Shown here piece after piece: positions 48,878 through 57,566 of a stretch of DNA of 64,000 nt (position 1 is its first letter; each line of letters opens with the position of its first letter). The notes below the pieces were generated by a model. That model saw only the letters and a list, made by a program, of their open reading frames with translations, did no database searches and had not been told where the DNA came from. The stretch is from Desulfohalobium retbaense DSM 5692 (lineage in GTDB: Bacteria > Desulfobacterota > Desulfovibrionia > Desulfovibrionales > Desulfohalobiaceae). A program made the translations under genes and the position numbers. The stretch lies in NCBI RefSeq assembly GCF_000024325.1, contig NC_013223.1, positions 620,001 to 684,000 of the forward strand. The letters are read 5' to 3'.

Positions 48878-49389
48878 GTTGTGGCCTTGAGCTTGCGGAC
48901 GTCCCAACGTGTTTGGATATCCCAGACGATGACAAAAATGGAATTCTGCCTCAGGTGGTGAAAAAATGGGTGGTGCAGAAAATTCAGGCCATCCCTGGGG
49001 GCTAAAATGGGGGATGGAGCAGGGTGCGTCCCGCAAGATTTTCTTTTTATTTGCGGTAAATCTAGTTACTTGGTGATTGAAGTCTTTTGGAGGCTGAGGG
49101 GCGCCAACAAACTGGATTTTGAGCCTTTTTCAGTAGACGGGCCGCAGGCCTTTTTTTCTTTTTTTGTGAAAATGTCATCTCTGCGCGGGAGGTTTTAGAG
49201 GGTGTTTTTCTAGGTAAGCATCTAGAATATAATATTTATTTTGATGTGGAACACGATTTGTACGTGTTTGCAAAGTCTGTGAGCCAGGGCCGAGCGAACC
49301 AGTTTGACCACAAATCAGGCAGTGCTCTATAGACGCCGTTGGCTCAATTACTGTTCACCCCAAGCCACCTTGAGACCAGGAGGTCGAGC
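48878..49389. other. Gene-free region upstream of the TRAP operon
   Basis: About 510 bp with no credible gene. It becomes AT-rich near 49200-49265 (around CTAGAATATAATATTTA), which looks like a promoter region for the downstream transport operon. An inverted repeat lies at 49250-49268. Confidence 0.6.
49250..49268. promoter_or_regulatory. Candidate operator of the TRAP/hydantoinase operon
   Basis: AACACG and CGTGTT are inverted around ATTTGTA, about 122 bp before the transporter start. The size fits a GntR- or LacI-type site, but no regulator gene is adjacent. Confidence 0.3.
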
Positions 49390-50364
49390 ATGTTGCGGAA
49401 ATTGATCTGTTTTCTCGGAATCAGCCTCGCGTTAGCCGCCCCAGCGTATGGCGCCGCCATGAAAATGAATTGCAATGCTATTTATCCAGCGTCGAATTTC
49501 CACACCCAAGGTGCTGAGCATTTCGCCGAATTGGTCCACAAATATACTGACGGCGATATCCAGATCACGGTCCACTCCGGCGGGAGTCTGGGGTTTGAAG
49601 GCAGCGAACTGCTCAAAGCTGTCAAGGACGCCTCCGTGCCCATGTCGGATATCCTGATGGGCGTGGTTGCCGGCAGTGAAGAAATTTTCGGTTTGAGCAC
49701 ATACCCGCGGATCGTCAGTTCGTATGCCGAGGCACGGGAATTGTATGAGGCTGCATTGCCTGCGTACAAAAAAGCCTGCCAAAAATGGAACCAAAAATTC
49801 CTGTACGCCGCTCCGTGGCCGCCCAGCGGTCTTTTCAGCCAGTCCAAGGTTCAATCCGCTGCGGATATCGATGGACTCAAGACCAGGACCTACGACAAGA
49901 ATGGAGCGCAATTCTTGAAGAAGCTTGGCGGCAACCCGGTGTCCATGCCCTGGGGCGAGGTGCCGTCGGCTCTGAATACCGGTCTGATCGATTCCGTTTT
50001 GACCTCGGCTACCTCCGGCAAGGACGGCAAGTTCTGGGAAGTCCTGGACCATTTCACCGCGCTGCATTTCGCGTATCCGCTCAATATGCTGACCATCAAT
50101 ATGGACTATTGGAACGCCTTGTCCGCTGAACAGCAGTCGGCGTTGGAAAAAGCGGCCGCAGAGACCGAGTCCTTCCAGTGGGAAGCTTCGAAAAAGAGCA
50201 ATCGTGACTCGTTGAAGGTCTTGGAGGACAACGGCCTGCGAATCACTGAGGTGGATGCGGCTCTGGCCGAAAAATTGGACGCGGCTGCCGCGGACATTTT
50301 TGAGGAATTCAAAGCCGAGGCGGACGAAGATACCAAAAAGGCCCTTCAGGCCATCGGGATGTAA
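49390..50364 (+). CDS. TRAP transporter solute-binding protein (DctP type)
   Basis: Periplasmic receptor of a secondary importer driven by an ion gradient. 324 residues with a signal peptide (MLRKLICFLGISLALAAPAYG). The family motif around Arg, SKVQSAADIDGLKTRTYD, holds the carboxylate-binding Arg. AGGAGG at 49378-49383 sets ATG 49390. The ligand is unknown; the linked hydantoinase genes suggest a cyclic amide or related acid. Confidence 0.92.
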   Translation: MLRKLICFLGISLALAAPAYGAAMKMNCNAIYPASNFHTQGAEHFAELVHKYTDGDIQITVHSGGSLGFEGSELLKAVKDASVPMSDILMGVVAGSEEIFGLSTYPRIVSSYAEARELYEAALPAYKKACQKWNQKFLYAAPWPPSGLFSQSKVQSAADIDGLKTRTYDKNGAQFLKKLGGNPVSMPWGEVPSALNTGLIDSVLTSATSGKDGKFWEVLDHFTALHFAYPLNMLTINMDYWNALSAEQQSALEKAAAETESFQWEASKKSNRDSLKVLEDNGLRITEVDAALAEKLDAAAADIFEEFKAEADEDTKKALQAIGM

Positions 50365-50366
50365 GC

Positions 50367-50846
50367 ATGGAGCGCTTGAGTCGTTTCGTGGAAGGCCTCT
50401 GCACTGCAGGGGCCTTCTTTTCGGCCCTGTTTATGATCGGGATCGTAATCTTGATCATGATCGAAGTCGTAATGCGATCGCTTTTCAACACCTCGACCAT
50501 GATCACCAGCGAATTCAGCGGCTATTTTCTGGTGGCTCTGGTCGTCCTGGGGCTTGGTCACACCCTGCATCACGAAGGGCATATCCGTATCACACTCTTG
50601 CGAGGACGCCTGGGGCCAGTTGGACGAAAGCGTCTGGATCTCGTTGTCGGCAGCCTCGGCCTCTGTCTGTGTTTATTCGCCCTGTATTTTACGGTTCTTA
50701 TGGTCCTCGACACCAGATCGCTGGGAATGCGTGCCGACACCGTGGCTGAAACACCGTTGTGGATGCCTCAGGCCGTCATTCCGGTCGGATTGGGACTGTT
50801 TGCCCTGCAATTGTTCGCTTTTCTCGTCAGGAGGGCACGGTCATGA
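50367..50846 (+). CDS. TRAP transporter small permease (DctQ type)
   Basis: 159 residues with four hydrophobic helices. ITSEFSGYFLVALVVLGLGHTL is the characteristic DctQ region. It starts two bases after the binding-protein stop and overlaps the large permease by four bases (ATGA). Confidence 0.9.
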   Translation: MERLSRFVEGLCTAGAFFSALFMIGIVILIMIEVVMRSLFNTSTMITSEFSGYFLVALVVLGLGHTLHHEGHIRITLLRGRLGPVGRKRLDLVVGSLGLCLCLFALYFTVLMVLDTRSLGMRADTVAETPLWMPQAVIPVGLGLFALQLFAFLVRRARS

Positions 50847-52183
50847 TCGGTGATCCTCTTGTGCTCGCCCTGGCCATGGTCGGGGTCATGTTTGTCCTAT
50901 TGCTGTCCAGCACATGGATCGGCTTTTCCCTGATCGGGACTGGGATCGCCGGGCTCTTGATGTACGATCTGAATTTGCCGCCGACATTGTCCATCTGGGA
51001 CAAGATCGGCGATCTGTTGGCCAACTCCATGTGGAATTCAATGAATTCCTGGGCGCTCTCAGCATTGCCGCTTTTTGTCTTCATGGGTGAGATCCTGTAT
51101 CGCACGGCGATCTCCACCAAACTGCTCAACGGGTTGGTGCCGTGGCTGACACGCATTCCAGGGCGGCTGTACCATATCAATGTCGTGGCCTGCTCTCTGT
51201 TTGCCGCTGTTTCCGGATCCAGTGCAGCGACCACGGCCACGGTGGGCAAAATCACCCTCGATGAACTCACGAAGCGCGGTTATCACAAGAGTCTCGCTCT
51301 GGGGTCCCTGGCCGGCGCCGGGACAATGGGCTTTCTCATTCCTCCCAGCCTGATCATGATCATTTACGGTGTGTTGTCGGACACCTCGATCGGCAAATTG
51401 TTTATTGCCGGGATCATTCCAGGCCTTATTCTCGCCCTGCTGTATTCACTCTACATCATCAGCCAATCCCTCCTGCACCCTGAGTATGTTCCAGAAGAGC
51501 AAGAGGCATCGTACAGTTGGGGACAGCGCCTTGGCCTGCTGAGAGAGATCCTGCCCGTTTTTCTGCTTATAGCGCTCGTGCTCGGCGGGATCTATATGGG
51601 GATCACCACACCGACGGAGGCGGCCGCCATCGGCGTGGTCGGGGCTTTGGCTCTGGCCCTGTATTTCCGGAATCTGACCTGGGAAAGCTTCAAAGAAGCG
51701 TGCCTGGCTGCAGTGCGCACCAGCGCCATGATCTGTTTCATCATCGCCGGAGCCGCATTTTTGTCCCAGATTGTCGGCTTTGTGGGAATCGCCAGGGCGT
51801 TGAGCGAATACATCGCCTCTCTCCATCTGTCGCCGTATGTTCTGATCCTTGTAATCGGTATCATGTATCTTTTTCTGGGAATGATACTGGACGGAATATC
51901 GATTGTGGTTATGACCTTGCCGATTGTTTTGCCCATCGTGGTCCAGGCCGGTTTTACACCGCTGTGGTTCGGGATCTACCTGGTCTTTATGGTCGAGTTG
52001 TCCCAGATTACGCCACCGGTAGGTTTCAGTTTGTTTATTATCCAGCATATTTCCCAGCAGGATTTGCCGACAATTCTTAAGGCGACGTTCCCATTTTTTC
52101 TGATAATGATCTTTATGGCTGTGCTGGTAACCCTGTTTCCGGAACTTGTTTTTTATCTCCCAGCCAAAATGGTTGGTGGCTGA
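50843..52183 (+). CDS. TRAP transporter large permease (DctM type)
   Basis: 446 residues, about 12 hydrophobic helices. DctM motifs include ALPLFVFMGEIL, AAVSGSSAATTATVG, GTMGFLIPPSL and TEAAAIGVVGAL. Start at ATG 50843, overlapping the small permease stop; the longer open frame from 50759 lies inside that gene. Confidence 0.94.
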   Translation: MIGDPLVLALAMVGVMFVLLLSSTWIGFSLIGTGIAGLLMYDLNLPPTLSIWDKIGDLLANSMWNSMNSWALSALPLFVFMGEILYRTAISTKLLNGLVPWLTRIPGRLYHINVVACSLFAAVSGSSAATTATVGKITLDELTKRGYHKSLALGSLAGAGTMGFLIPPSLIMIIYGVLSDTSIGKLFIAGIIPGLILALLYSLYIISQSLLHPEYVPEEQEASYSWGQRLGLLREILPVFLLIALVLGGIYMGITTPTEAAAIGVVGALALALYFRNLTWESFKEACLAAVRTSAMICFIIAGAAFLSQIVGFVGIARALSEYIASLHLSPYVLILVIGIMYLFLGMILDGISIVVMTLPIVLPIVVQAGFTPLWFGIYLVFMVELSQITPPVGFSLFIIQHISQQDLPTILKATFPFFLIMIFMAVLVTLFPELVFYLPAKMVGG

Positions 52184-52264
52184 TCAGGTCTGCCAGGCTC
52201 GAAATACAACTGAACATACAATCCATTACAGATGGATGTGGATTGAGTACAACGGAGAGAGGAC

Positions 52265-54238
52265 ATGGTCATTATCGGTGTGGATACCGGAGGGACATTC
52301 ACGGATTTCATCTACAAGAAAGACGGCGAGTGGGGAGTCTACAAGACATTGTCGACTCCGGACAATCCAGCCCGTGCCGTTATTGAGGGGCTGAAACACA
52401 TAGCCCAGGGGCGGGAAATGCAAGTGGTGCACGGCTCGACCGTAGCCACCAACGCTGTTTTGGAGCGTAAAGGTGTCCCCACAGCGATTGTGACCAATGC
52501 CGGCTTCGAAGATTTGTTGCATATCGGGCGTCAAAACCGGGGTGATCTGTATGATCTGTCCTACACCAAGCCCGCGCCTATTGTAGATCGGTGTGCCTGC
52601 TATGGGGTGCCGGGACGAATCGACAGCAACGGGGAGGAACGTGACCCCGTGGATTTGGAGGCTGCACGAAAGGTTGTGCAGGAATTGCAGTCTTCTGGAA
52701 TTGAATCCGTGGCCGTGTGTTTTTTATTCTCCTACCTCAATCCGAGCCACGAACAGGCCGTTCAATCCGTGCTCGAGGAATTGGAAATCCCGGTTTCAGC
52801 TTCGCACCAGATCCTGGCTGAGTTTCGCGAGGTCGAGCGTTTGTCGACCACGGTGGTCAACGCCTATGTCTCGCCGAAGATGTCCCGGTATCTTGATGTG
52901 TTGAAGGAGTTCACCGGGGAAAAGGGATTGCGCGTCATGCAGTCCAACGGCGGAAGCATCTCGGTGGATACAGCCATGCAAGAGTCGGTGCGCACAATCC
53001 TCTCCGGGCCGGCCGGCGGGGTTGTTGGGGCATTGGAACTGGGGCGGGCCGCCGGTTTCGAAAAGTTGATCACCTTTGATATGGGAGGCACCTCTTCCGA
53101 CGTCAGTCTCATTAACGGCGAATTGCCCTTGTCGCTGGAGACTACCTTGTCAGGCTATCCCCTGAAGGTCCCTATGCTGGATATCCATACCGTGGGGGCT
53201 GGGGGCGGCTCCATTGCTACCCTTGATGCCGGGGGCTCCCTGAAAGTGGGGCCGGAAAGTGCCGGAGCAGACCCCGGCCCCATCTGTTACGGCAAAGGGG
53301 CGCAGATCACAGTGACCGATGCCAACCTGTTTCTGAGCCGTTTGATAGCCGACCGCTTTCTCGGCGGGGCAATGCAACTGGACGGGGCAAGGATGGACGC
53401 GGCCTTTGCCGACATGGCTGAAGAGGCGGGGCTCTCCGCCCTGGCTTTGGGGGAGGGAATTCTGGATGTGGCCAATACCAATATGGAACGGGCCATCCGG
53501 GTCATCTCCGTTGAGCGTGGCTTTGACCCTCGGGAATTTACCCTGTTTTCCTTCGGGGGCGCCGGGGGATTGCATTGCGCCTTTCTGGCCCGACTCCTTT
53601 CCATGCCCCGGGTGTTGATTCCTAAAAATCCAGGCATCCTGTCTGCTGTGGGTATGTCCATGGCAGATGTCATCAAGGACTATTCCCAAACGGTCATGCT
53701 CCCCGGGATGACCCATAGCGGTCCCGACGTGGAAAACGCTTTTGCGCCTCTGGAGCAGCAGGCCGCGACGGAAATGGCCGATGAGGGCTTTGCAGGGGCT
53801 TCCTTGTATCTGGAGCGATTCGTTGACATGCGCTATCAAGGTCAATCGTTTGAGATTATCGTTCCCTTTGATGAAGCGTTTCTGGAGCGATTTGGGCAAA
53901 TGCACGAACAAAAATACGGCTATTGCCATCCGGGAAAACCGACCGAGATTGTCAATCTGCGTCTTCGGGCCAGGGGCGTGCCAGAAAAACCTGTTTTTTC
54001 GGCCACTACAGAGTTGAGCGAGCGCATCCCGGAAGAAGCCTGGCTGGATACCCTTGACGTGGTTTTTGAGGGGCAGTCCCGGCAGACATGGGTCGTCCAG
54101 CGCGACCGGCTTCTGCCCGGCAATCGCTTTGAGGGCCCCGCCATTGTCGTTGAATACACGTCGACGATCGTCGTGCCGCCTTTTGCCTGCGCTGAAGTCG
54201 ATCCATTCGGCAATCTGCTTTTACATATCCGCTCCTGA
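52265..54238 (+). CDS. hyuA: Hydantoinase/oxoprolinase A-type subunit
   Basis: 657-residue ATP-dependent amidohydrolase of the HyuA family. The N-terminus has the actin-like phosphate loop GVDTGGTFTDFI, the central region FDMGGTSSDVSL, and FGGAGGLHCAFLA near 440. These proteins open N-methylhydantoins, 5-oxoproline or related cyclic amides with ATP, usually with a HyuB partner. GGAGAGG precedes ATG 52265. The exact substrate is unknown. Confidence 0.9.
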   Translation: MVIIGVDTGGTFTDFIYKKDGEWGVYKTLSTPDNPARAVIEGLKHIAQGREMQVVHGSTVATNAVLERKGVPTAIVTNAGFEDLLHIGRQNRGDLYDLSYTKPAPIVDRCACYGVPGRIDSNGEERDPVDLEAARKVVQELQSSGIESVAVCFLFSYLNPSHEQAVQSVLEELEIPVSASHQILAEFREVERLSTTVVNAYVSPKMSRYLDVLKEFTGEKGLRVMQSNGGSISVDTAMQESVRTILSGPAGGVVGALELGRAAGFEKLITFDMGGTSSDVSLINGELPLSLETTLSGYPLKVPMLDIHTVGAGGGSIATLDAGGSLKVGPESAGADPGPICYGKGAQITVTDANLFLSRLIADRFLGGAMQLDGARMDAAFADMAEEAGLSALALGEGILDVANTNMERAIRVISVERGFDPREFTLFSFGGAGGLHCAFLARLLSMPRVLIPKNPGILSAVGMSMADVIKDYSQTVMLPGMTHSGPDVENAFAPLEQQAATEMADEGFAGASLYLERFVDMRYQGQSFEIIVPFDEAFLERFGQMHEQKYGYCHPGKPTEIVNLRLRARGVPEKPVFSATTELSERIPEEAWLDTLDVVFEGQSRQTWVVQRDRLLPGNRFEGPAIVVEYTSTIVVPPFACAEVDPFGNLLLHIRS

Positions 54239-54404
54239 CAGCTCCTGACGCCAGGTTGCTACAGTTTCTACCAGGGTGAGGCGCCTGCGTGGAACCTGGG
54301 CTGGAGAACTGGTGACGTCTTGATACGTGGGCATGAATAGAGATTCAGGGTCCATATTTCCGGCCTGAACATTTTCGCATCCAGATCGAAACGCTGGAGA
54401 TTGT

Positions 54405-55979
54405 ATGGATATCAATCCGATTTTACTTGAGGTTTTTAAAAACAGGTTTACCTCGATCGCCGAAGAAATGGGGGTCACGCTGACCCGGACCGCGTATTCG
54501 CCGAACATCAAGGAGCGCCGCGATCTCTCCTGCGCCCTCTTTGATGCCCAGGGAGAGATGATCGCCCAGGCGGCCCATATTCCGGTCCATCTTGGCTCAA
54601 TGCCCCTGTCGGTGCAGTCGGCCATAGCAGCCTGCCCGATGGAACCGGGGGATATGGTCATTCTCAACGATCCTTTTCAGGGGGGCACGCATCTGCCCGA
54701 TGTGACTCTCGTGGCGCCTGTTTTCCATCAAACGAGCGATAAACCGGTTTTTTACGTCGCCAACAGGGCCCACCATGCCGATATCGGTGGGATGAGCGCC
54801 GGCTCCATGCCCTTGTCGACTTCCTTGTATCAAGAGGGGGTGATCATCCCGCCCTTGAAGCTCATTCGGAAGGGGCAACGCAACGAGGAATTGTTTCAGC
54901 TCATCTTGAGCAATGTCCGTACTCCGCAGGAACGCGAGGGAGATTTTGCTGCTCAGGTCATGGCCAATATGACCGGCGTTCGACGTATCGGTGAACTCAT
55001 TGCAAAGTACGACCTGGACACGGTCACCCGCTACGCTACTGGTCTGATGGAGTATGCTGAAACCGTGACCCGCAAGACCCTGGCCGCGATTCCTGACGGG
55101 GAGTACCGTTTTGGGGACTTCATGGATGACGATGGGGCCGGGGCTGAGGATATTCTGATCGATCTGGTGGCCATGGTGCAGGGCGGTGAACTGCAACTTG
55201 ATTTTACCAATACCGCCGATCAGGTCCGGGGGAGTATCAACGCCGTGCGCTCCATCACGCTTTCCGCAGTACTCTATGTTGTCCGCTCGCTGATCGACCA
55301 GGACATCCCCACGAATGGCGGGTGCCTGCGACCAGTGACCGTCACGACACGTCCCGGCTCCATTGTTGACGCCACCTATCCGGCTGCGGTGGCCGGGGGG
55401 AATGTGGAAACCTCCCAGCGAATCGTGGATGTCGTGTTGGGAGCTTTGGCGCGGGCACTCCCTGAGCGAATCCCGGCTGCCAGTCAGGGCACGATGAACA
55501 ATGTGGCCATTGGCGGCATGGATGAACGCAACGGACGTCCTTTTTCGTATTATGAGACCCTGGCCGGCGGTATGGGGGCCTCAAAGCGCGTTCCTGGTGA
55601 AAGCGCGGTCCATTCACATATGACCAATACCTTGAATACGCCCATCGAAGCCCTCGAGTATACCTATCCCTTCCGCGTGCTGCAGTATGCGATTTGCCCG
55701 GAAACCGGAGGCCCGGGAAGGCATCCAGGGGGCGATGGTCTTGTTCGGGAAATCGAACTTTTGTCCGGAGCTGAAATAACGGTTCTTTCGGAGCGACGTC
55801 GGCATGCGCCGTACGGACTCCAAGGTGGCGGTCCAGGAGCCTGCGGCGCGAACACCATTCTCCGCGCGGATGGCCGGACGCAGACCATGCCCGGAAAATT
55901 TCAGGCCCGGCTGAGCACAGGCGACAAGGTCAGGATTGTGACCCCGGGAGGTGGGGGGTACGGCTCTGGCGACGGTTGA
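54405..55979 (+). CDS. hyuB: Hydantoinase/oxoprolinase B-type subunit
   Basis: 524 residues of the HyuB family. The N-terminus MDINPILLEVFKNRF and the motif LNDPFQGGTHLPD are typical, as is NRAHHADIGGM, a likely metal-binding stretch. It should form the complex with HyuA upstream. The gap of 166 bp contains no gene. It ends the operon at a strong terminator. Confidence 0.92.
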   Translation: MDINPILLEVFKNRFTSIAEEMGVTLTRTAYSPNIKERRDLSCALFDAQGEMIAQAAHIPVHLGSMPLSVQSAIAACPMEPGDMVILNDPFQGGTHLPDVTLVAPVFHQTSDKPVFYVANRAHHADIGGMSAGSMPLSTSLYQEGVIIPPLKLIRKGQRNEELFQLILSNVRTPQEREGDFAAQVMANMTGVRRIGELIAKYDLDTVTRYATGLMEYAETVTRKTLAAIPDGEYRFGDFMDDDGAGAEDILIDLVAMVQGGELQLDFTNTADQVRGSINAVRSITLSAVLYVVRSLIDQDIPTNGGCLRPVTVTTRPGSIVDATYPAAVAGGNVETSQRIVDVVLGALARALPERIPAASQGTMNNVAIGGMDERNGRPFSYYETLAGGMGASKRVPGESAVHSHMTNTLNTPIEALEYTYPFRVLQYAICPETGGPGRHPGGDGLVREIELLSGAEITVLSERRRHAPYGLQGGGPGACGANTILRADGRTQTMPGKFQARLSTGDKVRIVTPGGGGYGSGDG

Positions 55980-56086
55980 GTGGCGACGTTGGATGTGTCC
56001 ACCGGCCATATGACTGGCCTCGGGCACGGATTGAGGTCACGGGACTCTTGTCCGGGTGGGTTCCAATTGCACCATTCTGCCATATA

Positions 56087-56138
56087 AAGGCGCCCCTGGA
56101 AACGAACTGTCGTCTTCCAGGGGCGCCTTGTTTCTTTT
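56087..56138. terminator. Bidirectional terminator between hyuB and the TolC-like gene
   Basis: AAGGCGCCCCTGGA pairs exactly with TCCAGGGGCGCCTT around a 15-base loop. T-rich sequence follows on both strands. It serves the convergent hyuB and tolC-like genes. Confidence 0.9.
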
Positions 56139-56150
56139 CAGCGGGTCAAG

Positions 56151-57503
56151 CTATTTATTCGGTGGTCCAGTGTATAAAGCGGGGTCGACGGACAGAGCGG
56201 AGAGCAATGAACCTTCCAGGGCCAGGAGTCTGTGAGCAGCGATGATCTCGTTCGCCTGGGAAGTGACCAGCAGACCGGAAGTCTGGAAGTATTCGTTTTC
56301 AGCGTCGAGCACATCCAGCAGACTCCGCTGGCCGACATTGAATTGTTCCAGGTACATTTCAAGGGTTTGCTGGTTGTATTTCTTGGCTTGACGGAAGTTC
56401 TGTATCTTGTCTTGGGCGGTCTGATACCGGCTCCAGGTCGCTCTGGTTTCGTCCTCGATTTCAAGCATGAGGTCGTAGCGGTCGGCAGCCGCCTGGCGCA
56501 TACGGTACATGGCTGCATCCTGTTCGGCCACATCCGAACCGCCATTATACAGGTTCCAGTTCATCCGCAGCATAAGCGCGGTGTTGTGTTCCCAGTCTCG
56601 AGAACTTTCCACCCAATGATCGTACGAGGTGCTCGCCTCGGCGTAGACATTGGGATAGAGTTTGGATTGGCTCAGTCGCATATTCTGCCGTGCGGTCTCG
56701 ATGTCCGAGGTCGCTGCCGAAAGTTTGGGATTGCCGGTTCGGCTCCGTTTTAAAGCTGTTTGTTGTGTCTCTGGAACGGCACCTATCGGCTTGACCGGGA
56801 GAATCATGTCTTCAGGAGGGGCTTCTCCCACAACCCGGCGATAATTTGCCAGAGCAACACGGAGTCCGCCCTGGGCATCCGCCAGGGAGGAACGGGCGCG
56901 GGACAGACGGCTCTGAGTCTGGCGGACATCAGCAAGGCTGCCAGCTCCCATTTCCTGGCGCTCGCGCAGGGAGCGCAGGATACGCTTGTGCGCATCCATA
57001 TTGTCTTCAGCAAAACGGACCAACTCTCGCTGGCGGTAGACATCGAGGTAGGCGATGACCGCGTCGAGGGCCAGGGATTCAGCATTATCAAAAACCCGGT
57101 GCTGGACAGAATCGAGTTTGGACTCGCTCACACCGACAAAACTTGAGGTCTCCCAGCCGTCCCAGAGGAGTTGGCGCAGGACCAGGCTGTATTCCTCACG
57201 TTTGTCCCAATCGTTGTAGTAATCAGTAGCCCGACTCACGGTGTCGCTGTGACGGTCGACACCGAAGCCGACCCGGGCGTCGAGATCAGGGAGATAGCCG
57301 CCCTTGGCTTTGCGCACATCGTGCTTGACCGCTTCACGATTGTTTTTGAGGACATCGAGGCGCGGGTTGTTTTTGAGCGTGGAGACCACGCTCTTGTTCA
57401 GCGGGGTCTGCATCTGTCCATCTTGGGCAAGCGCCGCGGCGGGCAGAAGAAAACACCCGATCAATGCCAAACCAATCCATTTCCATATTTCCTTTGTGTT
57501 CAT
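56151..57503 (-). CDS. TolC-family outer-membrane channel of the adhesin system
   Basis: 450 residues with a signal peptide (MNTKEIWKWIGLALIGCFLL to ALAQ). Two repeated outer-membrane efflux domains follow; LPDLDARVGFGVDRH is near the first strand pair and LWDGWETSSF near the first helical hairpin. It is the type I secretion channel (LapE/TolC type). The start at ATG 57503 has GGAGGCTCCT just before; an in-frame start 33 bases upstream is less likely. It follows the adhesin on the same strand, 63 bp away. Confidence 0.92.
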   Translation of the reverse strand: MNTKEIWKWIGLALIGCFLLPAAALAQDGQMQTPLNKSVVSTLKNNPRLDVLKNNREAVKHDVRKAKGGYLPDLDARVGFGVDRHSDTVSRATDYYNDWDKREEYSLVLRQLLWDGWETSSFVGVSESKLDSVQHRVFDNAESLALDAVIAYLDVYRQRELVRFAEDNMDAHKRILRSLRERQEMGAGSLADVRQTQSRLSRARSSLADAQGGLRVALANYRRVVGEAPPEDMILPVKPIGAVPETQQTALKRSRTGNPKLSAATSDIETARQNMRLSQSKLYPNVYAEASTSYDHWVESSRDWEHNTALMLRMNWNLYNGGSDVAEQDAAMYRMRQAAADRYDLMLEIEDETRATWSRYQTAQDKIQNFRQAKKYNQQTLEMYLEQFNVGQRSLLDVLDAENEYFQTSGLLVTSQANEIIAAHRLLALEGSLLSALSVDPALYTGPPNK

Positions 57504-57538
57504 AGGAGCCTCCCCACAGATGGAATTTGAGAACAAGT

Positions 57539-57561
57539 CGGGAGGGGGGAGTCCCCTCCCG
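57539..57561 (-). other. Hairpin between adhesin and TolC-like gene
   Basis: CGGGAGGGG and CCCCTCCCG form nine pairs around five bases. No T-run follows on the minus strand, so it may act as an mRNA stability or processing element rather than a full terminator. Confidence 0.5.
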
Positions 57562-57566
57562 AGGTA

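Noticed and set aside
49247-49262. Possible sigma54 promoter (TGGAACACGATTTGTA) before the TRAP operon
   Set aside because: The -24 GG is present but the -12 GC is GT, and other positions match poorly; the palindrome reading is at least as good.
48878-49389. Possible small gene at about 49007-49198
   Set aside because: No ribosome site, unusual composition and no resemblance to any protein family I know.
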